A stretch of 64,000 bases of DNA from an uncultured Akkermansia sp. (GCA_944390825.1 CALXRG010000003.1:107368-171367); one strand, 5' to 3'. Positions 8,520 through 17,336 are shown, numbered from the stretch's first letter. The notes: a model not told the origin generated them from the sequence alone. Made by a program: numbers and translations.

Positions 8520-8703
8520 GTCAGAAAGGCGCCATCGGGTCGGGTTGCCCGGCGCTTTCGGGGGCATTGGAGGGGTCACCCGGGGTAGCTATGGTCTGCG
8601 GTGGCCTGGCCCGGAGTTGTCTGGGCTTGGGTGAGGTGAGCAGGTGAGGCCGGCGCGGCTGGTGCTTCTGGTGCTGCGGGTAATGCTGGTGCTGATGGGC
8701 TGC

Positions 8704-9768
8704 TTAGGCTTCCCTCGGCTGCGGTGATGGTTGCTGCTGGGTGATGCAGTGTATGGCGCCGCCTTCGATGACGAGGCGCCGGGCATCGATGCCGACGACT
8801 TTGCGGCCGGGGAAGCACTCGCGCAGGATGCCCAGCGCTTTGTCGTCTTCTTTGTCTTGCATGAAGATGGGGACGATGACGCTGTGGTTGCAGATGAGGA
8901 AGTTGGCGTAGCTGGCCGGCAGTTGCTCTAATCGCCAGTCTTTGGCGGTGATGGGGTTCGGCATGGGCAGGGGGATGATTTCCACCCGGTGCCCGCCCGG
9001 TGTGCGCAGGTCTTGCAGGCGCTCGTTGTTTTCTGCAAGGTTGCGGTAGTGGGGGGAGTGGGGGTCGGGTTCGACGATGGAGACGACGGCTTCGGGGTTG
9101 ACGAAGCGTACCATGTCGTCGATGTGGCCGTCGGTGTCGTCGCCTTCGATGCCGGAGCCGAGCCAGAAGACGCTCGTGGTGCCCAGCATGCGGTGCAGTT
9201 CCGCTTCGATGTCGGCTTTGGTCTGCCCGGGGTTCCGATTGGGGTTGAGCAGGACGGCTTCGGTGGTGAGCAGCAGGCCTTCGCCATTGCCTTCGATGGC
9301 GCCGCCTTCCAGAATCATTTGGCTGCTGAGGCGTGGCAGCCGCAGGGAGGCTGCTGTGCGGGTGGGGATGGCGTTGTCCTGGTTCCAGGGGGGAAACTTG
9401 CCGCCCCAGGCGTTGAAGCTCCAGTCGGCCACTTGCATGGTGCCGTCCCGCCTTTGGGTGAAGATGGGGCCGTGGTCGCGGCACCAGACGTCGTTGGTCG
9501 GGTGGTCGTACAGGCAGAAGCGTGTCAGGCCCCGGGCCGCCAGCCGCGCACGGATGCCGGGATGCAGTGATTGAGCGGCGTTGATGCGCAGCTCGGTTTC
9601 GTCGCAGATGGCGGCGGCCAGGTCGGTGTAGCGGCTGAGCAGTTCCTCCAATCCTCCCTGCCACAGGTCGTCGCGGTGAGGCCATGAAATCCAGACGGCG
9701 TCCTGCGGTTCCCATTCTGCGGGCCAGCGCAGGTCGTTACCTTGCATGGGGGTGGGTGTTGTATTCAT
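8704..9768 (-). CDS. aguA: Agmatine deiminase (peptidyl-arginine deiminase family)
   Basis: A 354-residue enzyme that hydrolyses agmatine to N-carbamoylputrescine and ammonia, the first step of the agmatine route to putrescine. Family motifs are clear: VWCRDHGP near residue 95, EGGAIEGNGEG, DTDGHIDDMVRF with the catalytic His, and a C-terminal GGAIHCIT with the nucleophilic Cys near 341. Size matches the family. The ATG at 9768 overlaps the stop of the preceding gene as ATGA, indicating translational coupling; the open frame further upstream only reads through that gene. A decarboxylated-arginine substrate is the family norm, but some homologues act on other guanidines. Confidence 0.9.
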   Translation of the reverse strand: MNTTPTPMQGNDLRWPAEWEPQDAVWISWPHRDDLWQGGLEELLSRYTDLAAAICDETELRINAAQSLHPGIRARLAARGLTRFCLYDHPTNDVWCRDHGPIFTQRRDGTMQVADWSFNAWGGKFPPWNQDNAIPTRTAASLRLPRLSSQMILEGGAIEGNGEGLLLTTEAVLLNPNRNPGQTKADIEAELHRMLGTTSVFWLGSGIEGDDTDGHIDDMVRFVNPEAVVSIVEPDPHSPHYRNLAENNERLQDLRTPGGHRVEIIPLPMPNPITAKDWRLEQLPASYANFLICNHSVIVPIFMQDKEDDKALGILRECFPGRKVVGIDARRLVIEGGAIHCITQQQPSPQPREA

Positions 9769-10415
9769 GGCTTGGGGTGGGTATCGTCTGATGAGGACTC
9801 GGGGGCAGGAGGGGTTTCCCTGCTGCGTTGGGTGGGGGCTTGGCTGCTGTGTTTGTCGCTTGTGGTTTTTTTGCCGCGGGATTTTTTGGTGCCGGTGGCT
9901 GTTTGTTTCGCAGGAGTGGAGCGTTTGCCGGAGGGCTTTGCTTTGTTTTCGGTTTTCCCGGTTGAATAGGGCGGGAGTGTCAGGTCGGAGAGTTCCTGAA
10001 GTTTCCTTTCTTCTGCTTCCAGCAGCGAGTCGGCGAGTTCGTCCGGTAGGGAGAAGGGGGCGTTGAGCAGGGCCGCCAGGGATTCCAGATGGTCGAAATC
10101 GGCAGGGGAGTCGTCTTTCTGTTTGCCGAAGATGCCGGCTTCGATGAGGTTGTAGACGACCTTGCCGAAGTCCTGAGCGGAGCAGATGTTCCAGCTTTCC
10201 AGGACTTTGCGTGCCAATGGTCCATATTCCTCCAAGGCGTAGGCGCATGCACCTACGTAGAGGTCTTTGGCGGAGAGATTGGGGTGGTTGTTTTTCCCGT
10301 CCAGCTGTTCTGCTGCAAAGTCGATGGCGCTGCGCAGAAAGTAGTAGGCATCCTGTGCGTATTCGGGATGTTTCCGGCAGAGTTCTTCCACAGCGTCTTC
10401 AAAACTGGCGTGCAT
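9765..10415 (-). CDS. Minf_1886 family protein with a basic low-complexity tail
   Basis: A 216-residue protein. Residues 1-115 match the verrucomicrobial/planctomycete conserved family Minf_1886: F.DAVEELCRKHPEY..DAYYFL near the N-terminus, LSAKDLYVGACAYALEEYGPLA in the middle, then DFGKVVYNLIEAG and a conserved DSPADFDHL. The function of the family is unknown. Residues 145-216 form a Lys/Thr/Ser/Pro-rich tail that could bind nucleic acid. The stop overlaps the start of aguA (ATGA), and the ATG at 10415 lies 6 bp after the -10 box. Confidence 0.85.
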   Translation of the reverse strand: MHASFEDAVEELCRKHPEYAQDAYYFLRSAIDFAAEQLDGKNNHPNLSAKDLYVGACAYALEEYGPLARKVLESWNICSAQDFGKVVYNLIEAGIFGKQKDDSPADFDHLESLAALLNAPFSLPDELADSLLEAEERKLQELSDLTLPPYSTGKTENKAKPSGKRSTPAKQTATGTKKSRGKKTTSDKHSSQAPTQRSRETPPAPESSSDDTHPKP

Positions 10416-10421
10416 GGCTGC

Positions 10422-10450
10422 ATCCTACCATGGAACGCAGAGGCTGGCAA
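10422..10450 (-). promoter_or_regulatory. Promoter of the Minf_1886-aguA operon
   Basis: Minus strand: -35 TTGCCA (10450-10445), 17-bp spacer, -10 TAGGAT (10427-10422), 6 bp before the ATG at 10415. A leaderless mRNA is expected. Confidence 0.65.
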
Positions 10451-10627
10451 CTGTAATCGCTCGCGCCCGCGATGTTTACCGTGGGGGGAGTGGGCCTGTG
10501 GGGGCTTTACCCGGGGACGGGTCGGGTGATGGGGCGCGCTCGGGATGGGTTGCCGTGCTGGGTTGTCGGGATGAGCTGGGAGCGGGTGGGGAGTCCGGGG
10601 GCTTGGTTGTTGGCAGACCAGAGCTCC

Positions 10628-11443
10628 TCAGGCGTGCCGAAGCGGCGACATGTGGTTGAGGGCGTCGAGCTGATTCCAGCGCAGGGAGTCTGCAATTGCC
10701 CGGCTGACGTAATGCAGGGCGCAGGCTGTCGCGGTGATCAGGTCATCGCCGGCTGCCAGTCGGGCAGCCAGTGCGCTGGAGAGGGTGCAGCCTGTGCCGT
10801 GGGTGCTGATGCCGCAGACGCGCTCATGCTCCCAGCGGCGGGTTTCGCCACCGGGCAGGGCGAGGACGTCGGTGCAGGTGGTCCCGCTGAGGTGCCCGCC
10901 TTTGGCGAGGATGGCGCAGCCGTAGTGCCGGGCAAGGGTCAGTGCGGCTTCGGTCAGGGTGTCTGCGTCTGCCGGCCGGGTGGTTTCTCCGGGCAGGAGA
11001 TGTACCAGTTCATCGAGGTTGGGGGTGAGGATGCGTGCCCGGGGGATGAGGTGTTCTTCGTAGGTTCGGATGGCCGAGCGGAGCAGCAGGGGTTCTCCCG
11101 CTGTGGCGATCATGACGGGATCGACGACGAGCGGGGCGTCGCTGGTGCGCAGTTCGGCTGCGACTGCTTCGACGATGGCCGGTGCGTAGAGCATGCCTGT
11201 TTTGATGGCCCGCACGGGGAAGTGCCGCAGGCAGAGGCGTATTTGCTGCGCTACGAAGTCCGCTCCCATGGGGACGATGCCGTCGACTGTGCCCGGTACT
11301 TCGCTGACGACGCAGGTGACGGCTGTCAGGGGGTAGCACCCCAGTGCGCAGCCTGTTTTCAGATCTGCCTGGATGCCGGCACCGGCCGAGCAGTCTGACC
11401 CGGCGATGCTCAGGTAGACGGGTGCTGATGGGCGGGGGGGCAT
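10628..11443 (-). CDS. thiD: Hydroxymethylpyrimidine/phosphomethylpyrimidine kinase
   Basis: A 271-residue ribokinase-fold enzyme that phosphorylates HMP and HMP-phosphate in thiamine synthesis. The N-terminus has the family signature SIAGSDCSAGAGIQADLKT, and the C-terminal anion hole and catalytic Cys lie in HGTGCTLSSAL. Other landmarks are DPVMIATAGE and LTPNLDE. The ATG at 11443 starts directly before the conserved first strand; the open frame extends upstream into the gap after gatA. It is the last gene of the five-gene run from 14245. No TPP riboswitch is visible in the 32-bp gap, so control would come from the upstream promoter. Confidence 0.92.
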   Translation of the reverse strand: MPPRPSAPVYLSIAGSDCSAGAGIQADLKTGCALGCYPLTAVTCVVSEVPGTVDGIVPMGADFVAQQIRLCLRHFPVRAIKTGMLYAPAIVEAVAAELRTSDAPLVVDPVMIATAGEPLLLRSAIRTYEEHLIPRARILTPNLDELVHLLPGETTRPADADTLTEAALTLARHYGCAILAKGGHLSGTTCTDVLALPGGETRRWEHERVCGISTHGTGCTLSSALAARLAAGDDLITATACALHYVSRAIADSLRWNQLDALNHMSPLRHA

Positions 11444-11475
11444 GGTGGTGGGGCTACCTGGCGGAGTGGTGGGGG

Positions 11476-12888
11476 CTACCGTGCGGAGAACTGTTGCTCG
11501 AGGGCTGAGGCTACGCGCAGCATGTTTACCTCGGCGAAGGGCGGGGCGAGCAGTTGGATGCCGACGGGCAGGCCGCTTTCCTGCGGGCATGGGAGACTGA
11601 TGCCCGGGAGGCCGGCAAGGTTTGCCGGTACGGTGTAGATGTCTGCCAGGTAGACCTGCAGGGGGGTCATGGTTTTGTCGTGCAGCAGGGGAGCCGGAGT
11701 CGGGGCGGTGGGGCCGATGATGAGGTCCACTTGCTTGAAGGCTTCGCTGAAGTCGCGTGCTACCAGTGAGCGTACTTTCTGGGCGCGGGCGTAGTAGGCG
11801 TCGTAGTAACCGCTGGATAGTACGTAGGTGCCCAGGATGATGCGGCGCTTGACTTCCGGGCCGAATCCTGTCTCGCGTGTTTTGCTGTAGAGGTCGTCCA
11901 GTCCGTTGGTGCCCTGGGCGCGGTAGCCGTAGCGGATGCCGTCAAAGCGGGACAGGTTGGAGGAGGCTTCCGCGCAGGCGATGATGTAATAGGCTGATAC
12001 GACGGCTTCGGTATGGGGCAGGGAGATCTCGGTGATTTCGGCGCCGAGGTCTGTGAGTGCGCGGATGCTGCGCTGCAGGGCGGCTTTGACGGCGGGGGCG
12101 TTGCCTTCGCTGCTGTACTCCCGCGGCAGGCCGATGCGGCAGCCTTTGATGCTTTGCCCGAGGCCTGCCATGAAGTCGGGCACGTCTTTGCGGGTCGAGG
12201 TGGAGTCTTTGGCGTCGTGGCCGCAGATGGCGTTGAGGATGAGGGCGGCGTCTTCGACGTTTTGGGTCAGCGGGCCGATTTGGTCAAGGGAGGAGGCATA
12301 GGCTACCAGTCCGTAGCGGGAGACTCGGCCGTAGGTCGGTTTGACGCCGACGATGCCGCAGTGCGAGGCGGGTTGGCGGATGGAGCCGCCGGTGTCTGAT
12401 CCCAGCGCGGCTATGGCCAGGCCTCCGGCAACGGCGGCGGCTGAGCCGCTGGAGGAGCCACCGGGGACGTGGGCCGGATTGACGGGGTTGGCTGTGGCGC
12501 CGAAGGCTGAGTTCTCGCCGGTCGAGCCCATGGCAAACTCGTCCATGTTGGTCCGGCCGAAGGGAATTGCTCCCATGGCACGTAAGCGGCTGATGGCGGT
12601 GGCGTCGTACGGGGATATAAAGTTTTCGAGGATACGGGACGCGCAGCGTGTCGGCTGGTTTTGCAGGCAGATGTTGTCTTTGATAGCCAGGGGGATGCCG
12701 CCGAGTGGCTTACTGAGGTCTGCCTGGGCTGCTTCGGCAAGGGCGGCTTCGGTATCCCAGGAGATGTAGGCGTTGAGTGCCGGGTTGTGTTGTTTGATTG
12801 TGTCGGCGAGTTCCTGTACGAGTTCGGCGGGGCTCAGTGCTCCTGTGCAGAGTTGTCTGCGCCAGTGTGAAATGGTTCCAAAGTGCAT
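11476..12888 (-). CDS. gatA: Asp-tRNA(Asn)/Glu-tRNA(Gln) amidotransferase subunit A
   Basis: A 470-residue amidase-signature protein, the glutaminase subunit of GatCAB that releases ammonia for amidation of mischarged tRNAs. The catalytic triad is intact: Lys70 in AIKDN, Ser145 in PGGSSSGSAAAV and Ser169 in SDTGGSIRQPAS, with the spacing of known GatA proteins. It starts 39 bp after gatC. gatB is not in the window. With gatC present, the organism probably makes Gln-tRNA and/or Asn-tRNA indirectly. Confidence 0.97.
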   Translation of the reverse strand: MHFGTISHWRRQLCTGALSPAELVQELADTIKQHNPALNAYISWDTEAALAEAAQADLSKPLGGIPLAIKDNICLQNQPTRCASRILENFISPYDATAISRLRAMGAIPFGRTNMDEFAMGSTGENSAFGATANPVNPAHVPGGSSSGSAAAVAGGLAIAALGSDTGGSIRQPASHCGIVGVKPTYGRVSRYGLVAYASSLDQIGPLTQNVEDAALILNAICGHDAKDSTSTRKDVPDFMAGLGQSIKGCRIGLPREYSSEGNAPAVKAALQRSIRALTDLGAEITEISLPHTEAVVSAYYIIACAEASSNLSRFDGIRYGYRAQGTNGLDDLYSKTRETGFGPEVKRRIILGTYVLSSGYYDAYYARAQKVRSLVARDFSEAFKQVDLIIGPTAPTPAPLLHDKTMTPLQVYLADIYTVPANLAGLPGISLPCPQESGLPVGIQLLAPPFAEVNMLRVASALEQQFSAR

Positions 12889-12927
12889 GGGAGGATCGGT
12901 CGGGGACGGTGGGTGGGAGACGCGGGG

Positions 12928-13224
12928 TCAGTGGGCGGATTCGACTACTTTGGGCACCCGGAATTGCCCGTCTTCGCTGGCCGGGGCGTTGGCCAGGGCG
13001 GCTTCATTGCTGAGGCTTTCCCCGGGGATGTCGGCGCGGGTTGCGTCATCTGTGGGCAGGGGGTGGTACATGGGCTCGATGCCTTCTACATCCCATGCGG
13101 AAAGCTGTGTCACGTGCTCGAGAACCTGGTTGAGATCGGCGGTGAAGCGCTCGGTTTCTTCCGGGGTCAGTTCCAACTTGGCCAGTCGGGCAATGTAGGC
13201 TACATCAATCGTTGGTTTTTGCAT
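12928..13224 (-). CDS. gatC: Asp-tRNA(Asn)/Glu-tRNA(Gln) amidotransferase subunit C
   Basis: A 98-residue small subunit that clamps GatA and GatB together. It has the family's N-terminal pattern VAYIARLAKLELTPEE followed by the amphipathic helix FTADLNQVLEHVTQL and the wrapping segment TRADIPGESLSNEAALANAP. Length is typical. It lies between a small membrane protein gene and gatA in one directon. Confidence 0.95.
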   Translation of the reverse strand: MQKPTIDVAYIARLAKLELTPEETERFTADLNQVLEHVTQLSAWDVEGIEPMYHPLPTDDATRADIPGESLSNEAALANAPASEDGQFRVPKVVESAH

Positions 13225-13281
13225 GGCGATCCAGTGTTCGTTGGTGGGGAAAGTGGCTGGAGTGGAAAGGGGGTGGCGTGT

Positions 13282-13581
13282 TCAGTTCAGAATGTAGATG
13301 CTGAAGCGGTACAAGCCGTAGCCTGCGGCGATCAGCATGATGAGCAGGAAGAGGTTCTCGCCCAGCATGCTGCGGGAATTGCGGGCGGAGCCGCCACGGA
13401 GAGCTACGCGTTTGCGGTAGGCGCGGCGGCGTTCCAGGAGCTCTTCGGAGGGTTCCAGGGTGTTGTCCGGGTAGGGGCGGTGAGCGGTGGCCGCTCCCTC
13501 GGCTGTGGCCATCGAGCGTTCCAGTTGGCCGCGGATGTCGCGGAAGCTGCGGTGGCGGGAATCGGCAGTGTAGTTATCCAT
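13282..13581 (-). CDS. Small hypothetical protein with C-terminal membrane anchor
   Basis: With the ATG at 13581 the product is 99 residues: a hydrophilic arginine-rich N-terminal part and one C-terminal membrane helix (ENLFLLIMLIAAGYGLYRFSIYIL). An in-frame TTG at 13614 would lengthen it by 11 residues and overlap the upstream gene by 14 bp; ATG is preferred. It resembles no family I know. The gene lies between another tail-anchored protein and gatC and is probably cotranscribed with them. Confidence 0.6.
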   Translation of the reverse strand: MDNYTADSRHRSFRDIRGQLERSMATAEGAATAHRPYPDNTLEPSEELLERRRAYRKRVALRGGSARNSRSMLGENLFLLIMLIAAGYGLYRFSIYILN

Positions 13582-13600
13582 GATGTGAGCGGTCAGGATG

Positions 13601-14245
13601 TCAGGAGTTTGCAACGAGCAGGTATATGAGCCAGGTGATTAGCAGCAGAAGGAAAAGCGGCAGGTGGAAGGCGAGACCTTTGAGCAGTTGCTCGCGGATG
13701 CTCTTCCAGTTGAGGTGTTCTTTTTCTTCGACGCCGGGTTTGTGCTTGAAGACGTCTGTGTGGAGGAACTTTGACTTCATGGCGTAGGCTTCATTGAAGT
13801 CGTTCTCGGCGCGATCCAGTTTCAGGATGGCATCGCGCAGGCGTTCTTTGAAGCCATCTGTGCTCCAGTTTTGCGGCTGCAGGGCGGATAGCACCTGGAG
13901 GTGTCCTTTCAGGCAGTTGCAGACTTGCTCCAATTCGCGCTGCTCCCGATCCATGGATTCCAGTTCCCGCTCAAGCCGGCGTACGGCGTTGTGGATTTTC
14001 ATGCCCAGCTCGTTGAGTCCATCGGTGAAGAGGACTTTTTGCTCGTTGCTTTGCTCGAGTTCGCGCCGCTGTGTTTCCCATTGGACGCGCTGGGCTTCAT
14101 AAAATTCTGCCTGCTGGCGTGCCTGCTCCGCCTGGAGCCTTACGTTTTCCGGCGAGTGCATCTCCCCGTCGGCTATGTGTGGCTTGAGTTCCATTTGCCG
14201 ATAGGCGGGTTCATTCCGCATGTTGTCCGGGCGCAGTCCTACCAT
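13601..14245 (-). CDS. Hypothetical coiled-coil protein with C-terminal membrane anchor
   Basis: A 214-residue protein. Residues 30-110 are rich in Glu, Gln and Arg in a heptad-like pattern (ENVRLQAEQARQQAEFYEAQ, RRLERELESMDREQREL), predicting a long coiled coil. The last 25 residues (FHLPLFLLLLITWLIYLLV) are one membrane helix, so the coiled coil faces the cytoplasm in a tail-anchored topology. It is the first gene of the run 14245-10628 and has its own promoter. No known domain is seen. A later start at 14221 (MRNEPAY) is possible. Confidence 0.65.
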   Translation of the reverse strand: MVGLRPDNMRNEPAYRQMELKPHIADGEMHSPENVRLQAEQARQQAEFYEAQRVQWETQRRELEQSNEQKVLFTDGLNELGMKIHNAVRRLERELESMDREQRELEQVCNCLKGHLQVLSALQPQNWSTDGFKERLRDAILKLDRAENDFNEAYAMKSKFLHTDVFKHKPGVEEKEHLNWKSIREQLLKGLAFHLPLFLLLLITWLIYLLVANS

Positions 14246-14258
14246 GATGACAAGAAAA

Positions 14259-14286
14259 AACTAAGGCTTTTTCGCCGCCTTGTCAA
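14259..14286 (-). promoter_or_regulatory. Promoter of the gatC-gatA-thiD run
   Basis: Minus strand: consensus -35 TTGACA (14286-14281), 16-bp spacer, -10 TTAGTT (14264-14259). The start would fall about 7 nt before the ATG at 14245. Confidence 0.5.
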
Positions 14287-14405
14287 GTTTATATCGTCAG
14301 ATGGATAAAAATATCAGGAAAACTTAGAGGTTCTCTTGCTTGGGTGCTTTTGCTGTGGCTGGGTGTTTTGACGGAGACGGTGGTGCAGCGGTGATTGGGG
14401 GGCTT

Positions 14406-15212
14406 TCAGAGGAAGAGCAGGAGGCTGATGGCCATGACGGCCATGCCGGAGATGAGCCCGTAGATGGAGAGGTGGTGCTCGCCGTATTCCCGGGCGGCGG
14501 GGAGCAGTTCATCCAGTGAGATGAAGACCATGATGCCGGCGATGCTTGCGAAGATCAGCCCGAAGAGGGTGTCGCTCATGATGGGGCGCAGTATCAGCCA
14601 GCCGGCCAGGGCTCCTACGGGTTCGGCCAGTCCGGAGAGGAAGGAGTGACAGAAGGCTTTGCTTTTGGAACCGGTGGCTTGGTAGATGGGAACGGCGACG
14701 GCGATGCCTTCCGGGATGTTGTGGATGGCGATGGCAACGACGACGGGAATGGCGACGCCGGGGTTTTGAAGGGCTGCTACGAAGGTGGCCAGGCCTTCCG
14801 GAAAGTTGTGGATGGCTATCGCGAGGGCGGTGAAGACGCCGAGTCTCATGAGCCTGGCCGGGTGGGGGGAGGCAGCCCCGCTCTCTTCTTCCAGTCCGCT
14901 GAGTTCGTGCGGGTTGTCTTCCGAGGGTATCAGGCGGTCAATGATGGCGCTGATGAGGATGCCGCCGAAGAAGGCTGCGACACAGGCCCAGCTCCCGGCC
15001 CGGGTGCCCAGCTCGGTGCAGAGTGCTTCACGGGCTTCCGCGAAGATTTCGATCATCGAGACGTAGATCATCACCCCAGCCGAAAAGCCGAGGGAGAGGG
15101 AGAGAAACTTGTGGTTGGTGTGGCCTTTCAGGAAGGCTACGCAGCCGCCGATGCCTGTGCTGAGACCGGCCAGAAGGGTCAGGAGGAAGGCTAGCAGGAT
15201 GTTTTGATCCAT
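14406..15212 (-). CDS. zupT: ZIP family divalent-metal transporter, ZupT-like
   Basis: A 268-residue, eight-helix membrane protein that imports zinc and possibly other divalent metals. The two metal-binding helices carry the family motifs HNFPEGLATF and HNIPEGIAVAVP, and helix 7 has ISLDELLPAA. The N-terminal GIGGCVAF and FSAGVMIYVSMIEI segments are typical of ZupT. Length agrees with ZupT of enterobacteria. It is a single-gene unit with a very good promoter. No Zur box could be recognised. Confidence 0.93.
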   Translation of the reverse strand: MDQNILLAFLLTLLAGLSTGIGGCVAFLKGHTNHKFLSLSLGFSAGVMIYVSMIEIFAEAREALCTELGTRAGSWACVAAFFGGILISAIIDRLIPSEDNPHELSGLEEESGAASPHPARLMRLGVFTALAIAIHNFPEGLATFVAALQNPGVAIPVVVAIAIHNIPEGIAVAVPIYQATGSKSKAFCHSFLSGLAEPVGALAGWLILRPIMSDTLFGLIFASIAGIMVFISLDELLPAAREYGEHHLSIYGLISGMAVMAISLLLFL

Positions 15213-15259
15213 AGATGACAGAGGCGAGTTTGGTGTGTTCGCTACGGGATGGCTGACGT

Positions 15260-15288
15260 ATTCTAGCAGCTAGGTGGCCGTCTGTCAA
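15260..15288 (-). promoter_or_regulatory. Promoter of zupT
   Basis: Minus strand: perfect -35 TTGACA (15288-15283), 17-bp spacer, extended -10 TGC-TAGAAT (15265-15260). The leader is about 41 nt. Confidence 0.8.
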
Positions 15289-15430
15289 TGTTTTGCGTGA
15301 ATTATTTTGTATGATTCTAATATAGAGCGATCTATGGAAGGAGGAATGTGGAAGGTGGAAGGGAAGGGGCGAAGGAGGATGGTGGAGGGGCTTCTTTCGC
15401 TGCGGGCTTGAGGTGGCGGCTGCAAATGCG

Positions 15431-16273
15431 TTAGGGTGCTGGAGGTGTTTTGCGGGGTATAATGAGCCGGAAGAGTTTTTTGAGCAGCCGCCACAATCCG
15501 CCTCCGATGATGAGTCCCAGCCATCTCAACAGGGTGATGGGGCTTTTCGTGAGCCATTGTACTAACAGGATGTACAGGGAAGAAAGAAGCAGAAGGATGC
15601 CCAGGCTCACAAAGGGATGCTCTCCTGCGAAGGCGGCGATGTCGTACAGCACAGAGAGTGTATCCGCGGCTGTATCCGGGGAGAGGCAGCACGCGGCGAC
15701 GACGCTTGCAAGCACAAGGTTGGATGCTGCAAATTTGAGGAAGCCCCCTCCGTGTTGCTGGATTTTTGCTGACCAGCGTGAGCTGTTGGAACGGGTGACG
15801 AGGCCTTTGCTGATGAGATAGTCCAGGGAGCGGGCTTCTTCCCTGGAAAGATTGTTCATCGCGCGGGCGAGTTCCGGTGAAGGAATCTGCTGAAGAACGT
15901 TTTCTGCTGCCTGGCCGTGTTTGATGAGTGCCCGGGAGGCATCGTCTCCGATTTCGAATGAAAGTTTGGCGCGCTGGGGTGTGTTGAGCAGTTTTGTGGC
16001 GTCGTCTCCGTAGCTGGTGAGGAGCGTTTGTACTTCTTCGGTACTGCGGCCAACCTTGGCAGCGAGTTCCCGCGTGGTTTTGGAACTTAGTTCTTCCGCT
16101 TGTTCTCTTTCCAGTTTTTTTGCGATGTATTCCGTCAGTTCTTGTCCTGTTTTTTTGATGGAGGCGCTGATTCCCGGAACCGCGGCTGCGGGGAGGCTGC
16201 CCATGAACAGCATCATTACCGGGAGTATGAGTCGGAATGCGGCTGTCGCCCCAAAGAATGAGTGTGATTTCAT
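15431..16273 (-). CDS. Hypothetical exported or membrane protein, partner of 16305-17147
   Basis: A 280-residue protein with an N-terminal signal sequence (LILPVMMLFMGSLPAAAVPG), a helical charged middle (residues 35-175) and two or three C-terminal membrane helices (FLKFAASNLVLASVVAACCL, FVSLGILLLLSSLYILLVQWL, LRWLGLIIGGGLWRLL). The end is very basic (RLLKKLFRLIIPRK), suggesting it stays cytoplasmic. It starts 31 bp after the lipoprotein-like gene 16305-17147, so the pair is likely cotranscribed and the products may act together at the envelope. I do not recognise the family. Confidence 0.6.
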   Translation of the reverse strand: MKSHSFFGATAAFRLILPVMMLFMGSLPAAAVPGISASIKKTGQELTEYIAKKLEREQAEELSSKTTRELAAKVGRSTEEVQTLLTSYGDDATKLLNTPQRAKLSFEIGDDASRALIKHGQAAENVLQQIPSPELARAMNNLSREEARSLDYLISKGLVTRSNSSRWSAKIQQHGGGFLKFAASNLVLASVVAACCLSPDTAADTLSVLYDIAAFAGEHPFVSLGILLLLSSLYILLVQWLTKSPITLLRWLGLIIGGGLWRLLKKLFRLIIPRKTPPAP

Positions 16274-16304
16274 GGTGTGGGTGGGAGGAATCGCGTGGTT
16301 GATG

Positions 16305-17147
16305 TCAGTTTGCTGATATTTCTTTGAACCACGTGTCGCGGCGTGCCTGCAGGTATTGTTGCATGGCTGTACGGAACTGCTGGGCTTGTTTCGCTGCGGC
16401 TTCGTCCAGGGCTGTGTCCAGTTGCAGCGTCACGTCGGCGGCCGGGTCCATGTACCAGCGAACGGCGGCATCGACGATAATTCCCACGGCAAGGCTGATG
16501 CCGAAACTGCCGGCGGATGACACACCTGCCGTGCCCAGAATGCCGGAACTGATGAGCAGTTGGGTAGCTGCTTCAGCTCCTACTATGCTGGCAAGTTCGG
16601 TGTAGAGTTGTTGTTGCATGCCGTCGGTCAGATTCAGTTGATTCGGCGAGACGTGAGCGCTGGTGCTTTGGATGGTGTGGGTTTGGGCTGCGGAGAGGGA
16701 CGGGCAGTTGGCCTGCTGGGCGAGGGAGTCTTCGATGTCGCGTAATTCGATGACAAAGCTTTTGGTGTGTTGTTCGAGAAGCTCTTGCATTTCTTTTTCG
16801 CTGATGAGGTGTTCTGCGATGAGTTCTTTTGCAAGGTTGTGCAGTCCTTCTTCGCTTTCCGAAATCAATGTCCATGCGGCTTTGAGGCCGGTCAGTTCTT
16901 CTGCTACTTCGCGTGTTTTCGCTTTGCGTGAGATGATGGATTGGTGGATTTCTCCGGCATGGCGGGTGATTTGTTCATCTGCCTGGCGGTAGGCTTGGTC
17001 AATGGCTTGTCGCTGCTGTTCTGTTGTTTCATGGTCTCCACAGCAGGTGAGGAGGAAGCACAGCAGGCCGCACATCAAGCGGTTGAGGATGCTGGATGTG
17101 TGAGTTTGTGCTGTGGTTGATGCGCGGGGTGCTTGAGAGGTGGACAT
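16305..17147 (-). CDS. Hypothetical lipoprotein-like protein with glycine-rich membrane-active segment
   Basis: A 280-residue protein. A hydrophobic N-terminal segment at about residues 22-36 ends in FLLTCCGD, a possible though imperfect lipobox. Residues 45-150 are predicted helical and charged. A Gly/Ala/Ser-rich hydrophobic stretch near 185-225 (SSGILGTAGVSSAGSFGI) resembles a glycine zipper that may insert into membranes. It forms a two-gene unit with 15431-16273. No known domain is seen. Possible roles include envelope maintenance or a membrane-acting effector; the sequence does not decide. Confidence 0.6.
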   Translation of the reverse strand: MSTSQAPRASTTAQTHTSSILNRLMCGLLCFLLTCCGDHETTEQQRQAIDQAYRQADEQITRHAGEIHQSIISRKAKTREVAEELTGLKAAWTLISESEEGLHNLAKELIAEHLISEKEMQELLEQHTKSFVIELRDIEDSLAQQANCPSLSAAQTHTIQSTSAHVSPNQLNLTDGMQQQLYTELASIVGAEAATQLLISSGILGTAGVSSAGSFGISLAVGIIVDAAVRWYMDPAADVTLQLDTALDEAAAKQAQQFRTAMQQYLQARRDTWFKEISAN

Positions 17148-17190
17148 GGGAGGTGAGTGTTGGTTTTGGGGTGGGTGCCGGCATGACGAA

Positions 17191-17223
17191 AACAGGCGGA
17201 TGTGATTGACACATCCGCCTGTT
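17191..17223 (-). terminator. Terminator of tRNA-Leu
   Basis: Perfect 14-bp stem (17191-17204 with 17210-17223), 5-nt loop, followed on the minus strand by TTTTCGTC. It lies 4 bp past the tRNA 3' end. Confidence 0.85.
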
Positions 17224-17227
17224 CTGC

Positions 17228-17309
<82 letters not shown>

Positions 17310-17336
17310 TTCGGTGTTGCAACTGGGTGCGCCGCA

